From positions 1 through 44,020 of the forward strand of contig JAQGNR010000073.1 of the NCBI GenBank assembly GCA_028291765.1: a DNA stretch of 44,020 nt. Direction: 5' to 3'. This document shows, one piece after another, positions 1-7,907 of this stretch; positions within the stretch are counted from its first letter, which is position 1; each line of letters starts with the position of its first letter. The translations under genes and the position numbers were made by a program. This DNA comes from Herbaspirillum sp. GTDB lineage: Bacteria > Pseudomonadota > Gammaproteobacteria > Burkholderiales > Burkholderiaceae_D. Under the pieces are notes generated by a model. It made no database searches and was not told the DNA's origin. It was given only the letters and a program-made list of their open reading frames with translations.

Positions 1-288
1 CGGCGGGAGGAAGGTCCGGACTCCATAGAGCAGGGTGACGGTTAACGGCCGTCCGCTGAAAGCCGCAAGGTATAAGGCGAGGAATAGGGCCACAGAGACG
101 AGCGTATTAAGTTACGGTGAAACGCGGTAACCTCCACTCGGAGCAATTCCAAATAGGCACGCGTTGATGTTGCTCGCGGAGCGTGCGGGTAGGAAGCTTG
201 AGCGCTGGAGTAATTCAGCGCCTAGAGGAATGACTGTCATAACAGGGCAACTTGTCGTAACAGAATCCGGCCTATCGGCCTGCTTTGA
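1..288 (+). ncRNA. rnpB: RNase P RNA (M1 RNA), 3' part; 5' end outside window
   Basis: This is the catalytic RNA of ribonuclease P, which removes 5' leaders from pre-tRNAs. The window opens inside the molecule: the conserved block GAGGAAGGTCCGGACTCCAT at about 7-26 is the CR-I region, and the 3' half is recognisable from GAATGACTGTCATAACAG (about 228-246) and the final CCGGCCTATCGGCC strand (about 267-280). The length and order of blocks fit a type A bacterial RNase P RNA lacking only a short 5' piece. The exact 3' end is a guess; a T-rich tract at 288-300 follows and probably ends transcription. Confidence 0.95.
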
Positions 289-350
289 TTTTATTTTTTT
301 CGGCTAGACAAGGTCTGTTGAGATTTGGTTTAGGAGAAACGTTCAAACCA

Positions 351-486
351 GAATGCGTGCTGGCCGCAAGGGCTTGCTGTCCGGTGAGATGTGCCAAACA
401 CTCAGGAAATATTGTTTGAGCGCGGCGAGTATTTTTCGTTTGGCGCGTCTCGCCGGACAGCAAGCACTTGCGGCCAGCACGCATTC
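351..486. repeat. Long inverted repeat (49-bp arms) between rnpB and the hydrolase gene
   Basis: Arms at 351-399 and 438-486 are reverse complements over 49 bp with about four mismatches; the outer 39 bp have only two. The 38-bp centre contains a smaller palindrome (CTCA...TGAG). As RNA it would form a very long hairpin ending a few bases before the Shine-Dalgarno sequence AGGAG (491-495) of the next gene. It has no T-run, so it is not a simple terminator. A REP- or MITE-like element is possible, but only one copy is in the window. Confidence 0.85.
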
Positions 487-501
487 GCACAGGAGCGATG
501 C

Positions 502-1665
502 ATGAGTGAAGCGGTATTGTTCGAGGAACTGCCGGCCGTCCATGGATACCGTATCGGTATCGCCACATTGAATGTTGAAAAAACGCTGAATGCCTTGTCG
601 CTCGAAATGACCGACTCGCTGACCGGCCGGCTCACCCAATGGGCCGCCGATGCCGGTATCGCGATGGTGATATTGCAGGGCGCTGGCGAGAAGGCGTTTT
701 GCGCCGGCGGCGATTTGCAGCAACTGTATCGTTCAATGACGGCGCATCATGCCAGTGCGCAGCGCGGCGATATCCGCGGCAATCCTTACGCCGCACAATT
801 CTTCGAGCGCGAATACCGCCTCAATTACCTGATTCATACTTATCCGAAGCCGCTGCTCTGCTGGGGGCATGGCATCGTCATGGGCGGCGGTCTCGGCCTG
901 ATGGCCGGCGCCAGCCATCGCGTGGTGACCGAACGGTCGCGGCTGGCGATGCCGGAAATAACGGTCGGCCTATACCCGGATGTCGGCGGCAGCTGGTTCT
1001 TGAACCGGATGCCGGGAAGGCTTGGCCTATTTCTGGCGTTGACCGGCGCTTCGCTCAATGCCGCCGATGCCAAGTTCGTCGATCTGGCCGATTATCAGAT
1101 TGCGCATGAGGCCCGGCAACAGGTGATCGACACCTTGTTGCAGCAGCCATGGGGCAGCAGCGATGCGGCCGCGTCCGTTCTTCTGGGACGTGTTTTGCAG
1201 CAGGCTGAGCAGGCCGGCGCACAGCAGGCGGGCGTGGTTTTTGTGGCATCGCAATTGCGCGAGAATCTGGATGCGATTAATGCGCTGTGCAGCGCGCAGA
1301 CGCTGCCCGAGATTGTCGCCTCGCTGCTAAAGGTCAAAACCGATAACGTCTGGTTGCGCAAAGCGGTCGCTACTCTGACCACCGGCGCGCCCGGATCGGC
1401 CTGGTTGTCGTATGTCATGCAACGGCGCGCGCGGTATTTGTCGCTGGCGCAGGTGTTTCGGCTGGAATTCACCGTCTCCCTGCATTGCGCGGCGCGGCCG
1501 GATTTTGCCGAAGGTATTCGCGCCTTGCTGATCGATAAGGATCAAAAACCAAACTGGCAGCCGGCCACACTGGCCGACGTTACGCCGCAATGGGTGGATG
1601 GCGCCTTTGCCGATCCATGGGGCGCCGATCGGCATCCGCTGGCCGATCTTGAAGTCGCTTGCTGA
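502..1665 (+). CDS. 3-hydroxyisobutyryl-CoA hydrolase-like protein (enoyl-CoA hydratase/isomerase superfamily)
   Basis: The 387-residue product belongs to the crotonase superfamily. It has an oxyanion-hole motif AFCAGGD (residues 66-71), the second glycine block MGGGLGL (128-133), and the MPE...YPDVGG stretch (E152, D160) typical of 3-hydroxyisobutyryl-CoA hydrolases of valine breakdown; in that family the Glu and Asp are catalytic. The C-terminal extension beyond a 260-residue hydratase also fits that subfamily. The start is ATG at 502 because AGGAG (491-495) is correctly spaced; the open frame continues upstream to 391 through the inverted repeat but has no better start. It appears monocistronic. 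Substrate specificity is inferred from motifs; another acyl-CoA hydrolase or hydratase role is possible. Confidence 0.88.
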   Translation: MSEAVLFEELPAVHGYRIGIATLNVEKTLNALSLEMTDSLTGRLTQWAADAGIAMVILQGAGEKAFCAGGDLQQLYRSMTAHHASAQRGDIRGNPYAAQFFEREYRLNYLIHTYPKPLLCWGHGIVMGGGLGLMAGASHRVVTERSRLAMPEITVGLYPDVGGSWFLNRMPGRLGLFLALTGASLNAADAKFVDLADYQIAHEARQQVIDTLLQQPWGSSDAAASVLLGRVLQQAEQAGAQQAGVVFVASQLRENLDAINALCSAQTLPEIVASLLKVKTDNVWLRKAVATLTTGAPGSAWLSYVMQRRARYLSLAQVFRLEFTVSLHCAARPDFAEGIRALLIDKDQKPNWQPATLADVTPQWVDGAFADPWGADRHPLADLEVAC

Positions 1666-1717
1666 GACTTTGCGTCAATCGTCAACACCAAACACAGTTC
1701 TCTTGGTAGGACAAGAA

Positions 1718-1965
1718 TCAATTATGTAACGCACGTTCCAGCTTGTTCAGGAAGGTGACGCAGTCGATTGGTTTTGCAACCAGGCCTACTGCGCCCGCCT
1801 TCAGATTTCTTTGACGATACCGGTTCGCTTTGGTCAGCGACGATCAGGATTTCTATCCCGTTTATGTTGGGGATTACAACATCCATGAAGATAATATCCG
1901 GCCGTTCGTTACGAATCGACGAAAATACCAACCCCGCAACAAAAGCGTAGCTATACTGGCTTGCC
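1718..1965 (-). pseudogene. Remnant of a response-regulator receiver domain (frameshifted)
   Basis: On the minus strand one frame reads NERPDIIFMDVVIPNINGIE, which is the phospho-acceptor Asp strand and following loop of a CheY-like receiver. A second frame, ending at the TGA at 1718-1720, reads NLKAGAVGLVAKPID followed by LNKLERALHN, the end of the same domain with its conserved Lys-Pro. The two parts are out of frame and roughly ten residues between them are missing compared with a typical receiver. There is no clear start. This is a decayed gene fragment; the upstream limit is approximate. It occupies most of the otherwise gene-free stretch 1666-2038. Confidence 0.7.
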
Positions 1966-2038
1966 GTTCGGGCGCTTCACTTGAAGATTCCGTTCATCGG
2001 TGGCCGTAGGCGCGCTTTAGCGCCGAAGGAGTTGCAAA

Positions 2039-2851
2039 ATTAAAAGGCGATTCCATTTCATATCTGGCCTTCCTCGCGCCGGATCTACGTTGCTTGCCGC
2101 ATTGCTGAGGCAAAACCCCCATGTCTTTGCGAGTATGAGCGGTCCGGTCGGCGGAATGGTCGGAACGCTGGTCGACCATATGGGCGACAGTAACGAGTTC
2201 TCATCTTTCATCAAGGATGAACATCGCCATAGGGTACTTCGCGGGATTTTCGATAATTACTACAGCGAAGACTGCCCGGAAATTATTTTTGATACCAATC
2301 GCGCCTGGTGCGCGCGCATGCCATTGCTGCAGACGATTTTCCCCGGTTCGAAGGTCATCGCCTGCGTGCGGGATACGAGCTGGGTTGTCGATAGCATCGA
2401 GCGGCTGGTTCGCAAGAACAGCATGACGCCGTCATCAATTTTCAACTATCAAGCAGGAGGAACGGTGTATTCCCGTGCGGAGACTGTCGCTGGCCCGAGC
2501 GGCATGTTGGGATATGCCTATAACGCCCTTAAAGAAGCGTTTTACAGCGAGTGCGCCGAGCATCTGATGCTCGTGCAGTACGAGACGCTGACATCGGAGC
2601 CCCAGACAGTACTGAATGCCATCTATGAGTTCATCCATGAGCCGGCGTTCAAACACGATTCGGAGAACCTTGAATTCAACGCAGATGAATTCGACCGCAA
2701 GGCGGGAATGCCAGGCCTTCACGCTGTGCGGCGACGTGTCATGCCGAATAACCGGCAGTCAATCCTGCCGCCAGACATCTTCAATAAATTTTCAAATGAC
2801 GCGTTCTGGAAAGATCCGGAATGCAATACGCATGGCGTCAGGATCATTTGA
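2039..2851 (+). CDS. Sulfotransferase family protein with apparent AUU start codon
   Basis: The 270-residue product is a PAPS-dependent sulfotransferase. The 5'-phosphosulfate-binding loop reads FHFISGLPRAGSTLL (residues 5-19), and further family features are IFDTNRAW, a VIACVRDTSWVVDS strand (3'-phosphate site), VYSRAET and a LMLVQYETL strand. The P-loop lies upstream of the first TTG (2090), so translation must begin earlier. The in-frame stop upstream is at 2014-2020. Between them there is no ATG, GTG or TTG in frame, but ATT at 2039 sits 7 nt after AAGGAG (2026-2031) and gives (M)KRRFHFISG, the usual N-terminus of this family. Either AUU is used or an ATG was mutated. A small GGCGC/GCGCC hairpin (2009-2024) precedes the ribosome site. 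The gene ends 38 bp before the autotransporter gene, suggesting co-transcription. The acceptor is unknown. Confidence 0.85.
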   Translation: MKRRFHFISGLPRAGSTLLAALLRQNPHVFASMSGPVGGMVGTLVDHMGDSNEFSSFIKDEHRHRVLRGIFDNYYSEDCPEIIFDTNRAWCARMPLLQTIFPGSKVIACVRDTSWVVDSIERLVRKNSMTPSSIFNYQAGGTVYSRAETVAGPSGMLGYAYNALKEAFYSECAEHLMLVQYETLTSEPQTVLNAIYEFIHEPAFKHDSENLEFNADEFDRKAGMPGLHAVRRRVMPNNRQSILPPDIFNKFSNDAFWKDPECNTHGVRII

Positions 2852-2889
2852 ATTGCTCGATCCGTGGTTCGACCCTGGAGAGGCACAAA

Positions 2890-5800
2890 ATGAACAGAAT
2901 TTACCGGTTGGTGACGAACAAGTCGGGCAAATCAATGGTCGCGCCAGAGACGGCCAGGAGTCATTGCTCGCGAGGCAACGTCACGGTTGGCGGCGTGCGA
3001 CTGAAAGGCGTGGCGAGTGCGATGCTGACGGTTTTTCTGGCGCTGTCCGGCGGTCATAGCTTTGCGGCAGACCTGGCCGGCTCGACTGGCAGCACGGGCA
3101 CTGCGGGCCCGGTCGGCACGAATGGATCAGCAGGAGTGAACGGAACTTTGGGGTCGCCCAATGGCACTTCGGGTGGCACCGGCACGGCGGCCACAGCTGG
3201 CGCCAGTGGTGGCGCTGCTGTCGGGGCCATGACCGGTTCCAACAATGACACGGTGTCGAGCCCAGGTACGGTCGCAGGCGGAACCGGTGGTAGGGGTGGC
3301 GCCGGGGGGCGCGGCGGTACTGGCGGGAGCGGCTACTACACACCGCCCGGTTCTGGAGGCAACGGCGGTGGTGGCGGGGCCGGCGCTGTGGGCGGCGGTG
3401 GCGGTGCCGGGTTGTCTGGCACAGCCTTCCATATGGTTACAGCGGGCTCAATTTTTGGTGGGGCCGGCGGCATTGGCGGCAATGGCGGCACCTCCGGGAT
3501 TGCGGGTGCCGTAAGCTACGGTTTCTACGTTCCCGGTTATCGCGTCGGCACCGGGCCTACCGGCGGGCGCGGCGGTACTGGCGGGAGCGGCGGATTTGGT
3601 GGCGCGGGTGGCGCAAGCGTCTCGGGCACAGGTTTTTTCCTGACCAATAGCGGTCTCGTACGCGGTGGCGCGGGCGGCGCAGGTGGGAATGGTGTCAACG
3701 GCAGGTCCGGATCGCGCGGTGGATACGGCAGCTCCCAAGGCGGAACAGGGGGAACGGGTGGCGACGGCGGCCTTGCGGGCGCAGGTGGCGCAGGCGGTGC
3801 AGGTGTGTCGGGAACTGGCTTAACGGTCACCAACAATTCGCCCGGCCAGCTCGTCGGTGGTGCGGGCGGCACAGGCGGTGCGGGTGGCACGGGCGGCAAT
3901 GCGGGTCCCGGAGGCGGGGTTTATTCCGGCACCAATGGCTACAGTGGAACCGCTGGCTCCAGTAAGTCGGGAGGTCTCGGCGGTGCGGGCGGAAACGGTA
4001 TTACCAGCGGTTCTGGTTCGTCGGTCACAAATAGCGGCAGCATCGCAGGCGGCTCAGGTGGCAATGGCGGCTCGCCCGGTGGCGGTGCAGGCGGCGGCGG
4101 CGGAGGCGCCGGCGGCATTGGTGTCACAGGAGCGACGCTTACTCTCGCAAACTCTTTTGGTGGCACGATTTCCGGCGGTAACGCGGGTAATGGTACGGCG
4201 GGCGCCAGTTCGAACAGCGGCGGCGTGGGCGGGGCTGGTGGTGCTGCCGTAAATGGTTCGTCCATCACGCTGACCAACGCTGGCACTTTGACCGGCAGCA
4301 ATGGTGGCAACGGTGGTACAGGCAGGAACGGCGGTGCCGGCGGTCTCGGCGGCACGGCGGTGACCGGCTCTTTCATTTCATTGACGAATACGGGGACGAT
4401 CACCGGGGGCAACGGTGGTAATGGCGGTACGGGAACGTCTACCAGCGGTGCCGCCGGTGCAGGTGGTGTCGCCGTCAATGCCTCGGGCAGTTCGACCATA
4501 TTGAATTCGGGAACTATCACGGCGGGCCGCGCCAGCCGGGGCACAGGTACGACGGCCAGCGCGATAACTTTCTCCGGCGGCGGCAATCAACTCGTGATCC
4601 AGTCCGGCTCGGTCATCAACGGTAATGTGGTGAGTTCGAGTGGCGGCACCGGCGGTGGAGATATTCTTACCTTGGGTGGTAATGTCAACGGATCCGGCGG
4701 CAATTCATTTTCGCTCGCCCAGATTGGACCCTCAGCCCAATATCGTGGCTTCACGCGTTACAGCAAACAGGACACAAGTACGTGGACGCTTACCGGAACG
4801 GGTGGCGTAAGTGGTGACGCATGGACGGTGTCGGCTGGCACGCTGGCACTCGCAAATAGCGCAGCGCTGATAGGCAATGTTTCGATCAGCAACGGCGCAG
4901 AGCTCAATGGCGGCAGTGCGACCATTACCGGCGCCTTGACGAACAATGGGGTGTTATCCATCGGCTCGGGCTCCTCCCCTGCGACGCTCATGACCGTGAT
5001 CGGGAGTTTTACCCAAACTGCCGGAGGCGTTTTCCGGATATCGCTTGCCGACGCAACGTCGAACTACGGCAAGCTCAACGTTTCCGGTAACGTCACTCTT
5101 GCAGCAGGTACGGGTATTGATGTCAATGTCATTGGTTCGTCGACGCTTGCCAATAATGCGCTAGTGACCGACGTGATCAAGGCGGGGGGGGCCCTCAGTT
5201 CGGGCGCGATCACGGTGACCGACAACAGCTATCTTTTCAACTTCACGGCCGATACGTCACGTGACCCCAAGGCGGTGGATCTCATTATCGTATCGGCGGC
5301 GACTCCAACTCCGATTCCGACTCTAACGCCACAAACAGTCACGACGGCCACTTCGATCTTCGGGAACACTCCTGGCGCTGGCGCAGCACACGTCTTCGAT
5401 CAATTGATCGCAAGCGGAACCTCCGATCCGGGTATGCAGGCCGTCATTACCCAATTAGGCCAGATGCAAACGGCGCAGCAGGTTTCAGACGCGGTGCGGC
5501 AAACCCTGCCACTCCAGACGGGTGCGGGCGCAATCGCGACGAACAACGCATTGCACAGCATGAACCGCATCATTCAGTCCAGGATTGAAAGCAACCGCGG
5601 CCTGTCATCCGGCGACGAGTTCCTTGGCGACGACTTCATGTGGGCCAAACCATTCCACACCGAAGCGAATCAGGACGACCGCGGCGGCGTCACAGGATTT
5701 CAGTCCAAGACCACCGGCATAGCGGTCGGAGCGGATTTGCCGGCACTCCACAACTGGCGGGTGGGCGGTGCGTTCACATACGGCGACAGCACCGTTCAAA

Positions 5801-6456
5801 ACAATTCTACGTCGGCGATGCAGCGTACCGAGGTCGACACGTTCCAGCTTGCGGCGTACGCGAGCTACAACGTCGATTCGGCTACGGATATCAATCTCCA
5901 GTTCGATGTCGGGCACAACAAGAATAAAGGACAACGGGATATTCCGTTCATGGGGGTCGGTGCTTCAAGCGATTACGGCAGTCTGGCGATGCATGTATCT
6001 ATAGGGGCCGGACGGGTGTTCGCCGTATCGGAGACAAGCAACATCACTCCCTCGTTACGTCTTGATGCAACGCAGGTGCGAACTAATGGTTATACCGAAA
6101 CAGGGGCAGGCGCGTTGAACCTCGCCGTGAGTAAGCAAACATACAAGGAAACCTTGCTGACCTTTGATACGAAGGCGACTCACGACCTCGGTAGTGGTCT
6201 GAAGCTCTTTGGCAATCTCGCGATGGCCTATGACTTCAACAATGAGCAAGCGGAGAGTGCTTCGGCGTTCGTCGGTGGTGGTTCGGTTTTCGTTACGCAA
6301 GGTCTGAATCAGAGTCCGTGGCTAGCGCGACTGGGTCTTGGTGTGATGAAGACCGATGCCAAAGGCGTGGAGTATCAAGTCCGCTATGACGCAGAATACC
6401 GAACCAGCGGATTCTTAAGTCAGACCGTTTCGGGACGGGTACGCATGCTCTTCTGA
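2890..6456 (+). CDS. Large glycine-rich autotransporter (type Va secretion) with extended signal peptide
   Basis: The 1188-residue product starts at ATG 2890 (GGAGAGG at 2877-2883); the frame is open from 2821 but the start MNRIYRLVTNKS is the typical extended signal peptide region of autotransporters. A hydrophobic core (41-54) and SFAA|D (about 60) follow for Sec export. Residues 61 to about 590 are dominated by GGxGG/GTGGNGG runs broken by recurring blocks such as VTNSGSIAGG, as in a beta-helix with Gly-rich loops. Residues about 628-680 (WTLTGTGG, WTVSAGTLAL) resemble passenger-associated transport repeats. Residues about 914-1188 form the outer-membrane beta-barrel, from MWAKPF to the terminal Phe of RVRMLF. 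No protease triad or other catalytic motif is visible, so adhesion or matrix function is inferred. A sulfotransferase gene precedes it closely. Confidence 0.9.
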   Translation: MNRIYRLVTNKSGKSMVAPETARSHCSRGNVTVGGVRLKGVASAMLTVFLALSGGHSFAADLAGSTGSTGTAGPVGTNGSAGVNGTLGSPNGTSGGTGTAATAGASGGAAVGAMTGSNNDTVSSPGTVAGGTGGRGGAGGRGGTGGSGYYTPPGSGGNGGGGGAGAVGGGGGAGLSGTAFHMVTAGSIFGGAGGIGGNGGTSGIAGAVSYGFYVPGYRVGTGPTGGRGGTGGSGGFGGAGGASVSGTGFFLTNSGLVRGGAGGAGGNGVNGRSGSRGGYGSSQGGTGGTGGDGGLAGAGGAGGAGVSGTGLTVTNNSPGQLVGGAGGTGGAGGTGGNAGPGGGVYSGTNGYSGTAGSSKSGGLGGAGGNGITSGSGSSVTNSGSIAGGSGGNGGSPGGGAGGGGGGAGGIGVTGATLTLANSFGGTISGGNAGNGTAGASSNSGGVGGAGGAAVNGSSITLTNAGTLTGSNGGNGGTGRNGGAGGLGGTAVTGSFISLTNTGTITGGNGGNGGTGTSTSGAAGAGGVAVNASGSSTILNSGTITAGRASRGTGTTASAITFSGGGNQLVIQSGSVINGNVVSSSGGTGGGDILTLGGNVNGSGGNSFSLAQIGPSAQYRGFTRYSKQDTSTWTLTGTGGVSGDAWTVSAGTLALANSAALIGNVSISNGAELNGGSATITGALTNNGVLSIGSGSSPATLMTVIGSFTQTAGGVFRISLADATSNYGKLNVSGNVTLAAGTGIDVNVIGSSTLANNALVTDVIKAGGALSSGAITVTDNSYLFNFTADTSRDPKAVDLIIVSAATPTPIPTLTPQTVTTATSIFGNTPGAGAAHVFDQLIASGTSDPGMQAVITQLGQMQTAQQVSDAVRQTLPLQTGAGAIATNNALHSMNRIIQSRIESNRGLSSGDEFLGDDFMWAKPFHTEANQDDRGGVTGFQSKTTGIAVGADLPALHNWRVGGAFTYGDSTVQNNSTSAMQRTEVDTFQLAAYASYNVDSATDINLQFDVGHNKNKGQRDIPFMGVGASSDYGSLAMHVSIGAGRVFAVSETSNITPSLRLDATQVRTNGYTETGAGALNLAVSKQTYKETLLTFDTKATHDLGSGLKLFGNLAMAYDFNNEQAESASAFVGGGSVFVTQGLNQSPWLARLGLGVMKTDAKGVEYQVRYDAEYRTSGFLSQTVSGRVRMLF
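3060..4600 (+). repeat. Gly-rich coding repeats of the autotransporter passenger
   Basis: This stretch consists of GGC/GGT-rich imperfect repeats encoding GGxGG units. One 20-bp core, GGGCGCGGCGGTACTGGCGG, occurs identically near 3308 and near 3565, and the recurrent block T(N)SGxIxGGxGGxGG appears roughly every 60-80 residues. Such repeats can change number by recombination or slippage. The complementary strand shows long proline-rich open frames that are only an effect of this base composition. Confidence 0.8.
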
Positions 6457-6489
6457 GGCGGAGAGTAAAAGGGTGACGGCCGCTAAGTG

Positions 6490-7209
6490 TCAGTTTTCGA
6501 TAACGTTGAGGTTGGACTTAACGGCATCAGGCAGCCCAAAATTTTGACCCACGAGCGCAGGCCAGACCTTTTCCCAACAACATAGATGTGTGAAATCCGG
6601 TAAGACGGTGATGGATGGAGACTCGTTAAATCTCGACGCATACGCTCTCGCAATGGATTCATCAATAATATGATCGCGACCGCCGACATAATGTTGCTGG
6701 GGGATATGTTGAAGCGCTTGCCAATAATCAGCAGGATTGAGTGAACCGGACAAAGGTGTGACACGATTGATCCGTGTCCACTCGACGTGATCCAGATTGC
6801 CTGCGACGGTGACCAACATCGTTACATCATTGCGGCGCGCGGAAACCAAAGCAGCTATTGCACCGCCGCCCGAATAACCAACCATGCGAATTTGTTTTGC
6901 GCCGAACCGAGCTTTCAATTGAGTAACAGCGCGATCGGTTGCTTCAATTACTTCGGGGGCAAAACGATGACTGGTCCAGTATCGAACGTCGCAATTGCGG
7001 CGTTCATTATCCTGCGTGAACTGGCAAGGTCTCGCAAGATAGGCAACGGACTCGTGCGGATCAAGCATGGCAAGCCGAAGTCCCAATGGATTTATCGGTG
7101 TCGGATCGAAGGAGGGCGCTGAAGAATTGATCCATGCCAGACCATCGCCTTCGATATAAATAGTAAGTGACTGGTTCCGGACGATATCGTGCGGCGTGAA
7201 CGCTATCAA
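6490..7209 (-). CDS. Alpha/beta-hydrolase, probable lipoprotein; N-terminus interrupted at a G7 tract
   Basis: The recognised domain has the nucleophile elbow GYSGG in RMVGYSGGGAIAAL, an early strand LTIYIEGDGLAW, and a late HLCCWE segment that may hold the His. The coordinates use the first standard start in frame (TTG, 7209), but this start is unlikely. The same frame continues upstream without a stop and encodes SIIALVTISIIVAGCINND, a lipoprotein signal with lipobox VAGC, at about 7300-7350. No ATG, GTG or TTG lies upstream in that frame. An ATG at 7397 (minus strand) is out of frame by one base and is separated by seven G (7380-7386 on the minus strand). One added G would give MQREGGAIFQYRRRLKS plus the lipobox. 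The gene is therefore phase-variable, recently broken, or has a sequence error. Substrate unknown. Confidence 0.75.
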   Translation of the reverse strand: MIAFTPHDIVRNQSLTIYIEGDGLAWINSSAPSFDPTPINPLGLRLAMLDPHESVAYLARPCQFTQDNERRNCDVRYWTSHRFAPEVIEATDRAVTQLKARFGAKQIRMVGYSGGGAIAALVSARRNDVTMLVTVAGNLDHVEWTRINRVTPLSGSLNPADYWQALQHIPQQHYVGGRDHIIDESIARAYASRFNESPSITVLPDFTHLCCWEKVWPALVGQNFGLPDAVKSNLNVIEN

Positions 7210-7397
7210 CGAAAATTTTCCAGTGTCCAGCGTTGTGCGTATCCAACCCGCTTCAATGGCTAGCTTTGATGACTGGCTTCTGCGTAATGCAAGATCGTTG
7301 TTGATGCATCCGGCAACAATTATGCTTATTGTGACAAGCGCAATAATCGATTTAAGGCGTCTTCTATATTGAAATATAGCCCCCCCTCTCTTTGCAT

Positions 7398-7758
7398 TGT
7401 ATTTAATAAAGCAACATAGAGTTAGTAGGTGTTCATGCTCTGCAGTATGGCAGCTATGCTTCTTTATGTGATGATCAATGTGGATCGATGATCAAGTTCG
7501 CGATTCGCAATGGGCAACGACAGCAACGACGGTAGCGACTGGCGGCCCCGTCACGGGTGTCGCGGATTTGCTCAATCATTAATTAGTCACCAATCACCAA
7601 AATTGGGCATAAACCCATGTGTTTATTTCAGGTGTAACTTTCAATATCCGCGCTAAGTCATTCATTTCCTTGATAATTGACTTTTAACCTGCCTTAACAG
7701 TGTGTGCTAAGTCTTTGACTTTATTCATTAAATCCCCATTTCACCTTTGTAATATCGC
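7398..7758. other. Intergenic region upstream of the mraZ promoter; possible gene remnant
   Basis: No convincing gene is seen. The region is more AT-rich than the flanking genes. A 34-codon open frame at 7478-7582 (ATG...TAA, product ending GGPVTGVADLLNH) has a protein-like composition, but it lacks a ribosome site and has an in-frame stop just upstream. It could be the end of a decayed gene. The repeated words around TGGATCGATGATCA look like chance palindromes. Confidence 0.4.
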
Positions 7759-7786
7759 TTGACCTGCGTTAGTCCAATACTCTAAA
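7759..7786 (+). promoter_or_regulatory. Probable sigma-70 promoter of the dcw cluster (Pmra)
   Basis: TTGACC at 7759-7764 and TCTAAA at 7781-7786 are separated by 16 bp. They lie immediately upstream of the MraZ-type boxes and about 120 bp before mraZ. The -35 is near consensus and the -10 matches 4 of 6. This is inferred from sequence only. Confidence 0.5.
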
Positions 7787-7821
7787 GTGGGCGGCAGTGT
7801 GAAAAAGTGTTTTTTTGTGGG
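7787..7821 (+). promoter_or_regulatory. MraZ operator: four GTG boxes at exact 10-bp spacing
   Basis: GTGGG (7787), GTGTG (7797), GTGTT (7807) and GTGGG (7817) are spaced exactly 10 bp, each separated by 5 bases. MraZ is known to bind TGGG-type direct repeats with 5-nt spacers upstream of its own gene. Two of the four boxes match fully and the inner two are degenerate. The boxes overlap or follow the presumed transcription start, which suits repression of the cluster by MraZ. Confidence 0.75.
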
Positions 7822-7907
7822 GTAAAACGGCCTTGAAAAGAGGGCGTCATCTTACGAATTGCATTTTTAGCAATGCCAACCCAGCCGCAAATTCAGAGGT
7901 ATTCATA

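Noticed and set aside
391-501. Upstream extension of the hydrolase reading frame
   Set aside because: It runs through the inverted repeat and has no ribosome site; ATG 502 has AGGAG and the family N-terminus.
3537-4586. Long proline-rich open frames on the minus strand
   Set aside because: They are the mirror of GGC/GGT glycine codons in the autotransporter; no start signals and only low-complexity Pro runs.
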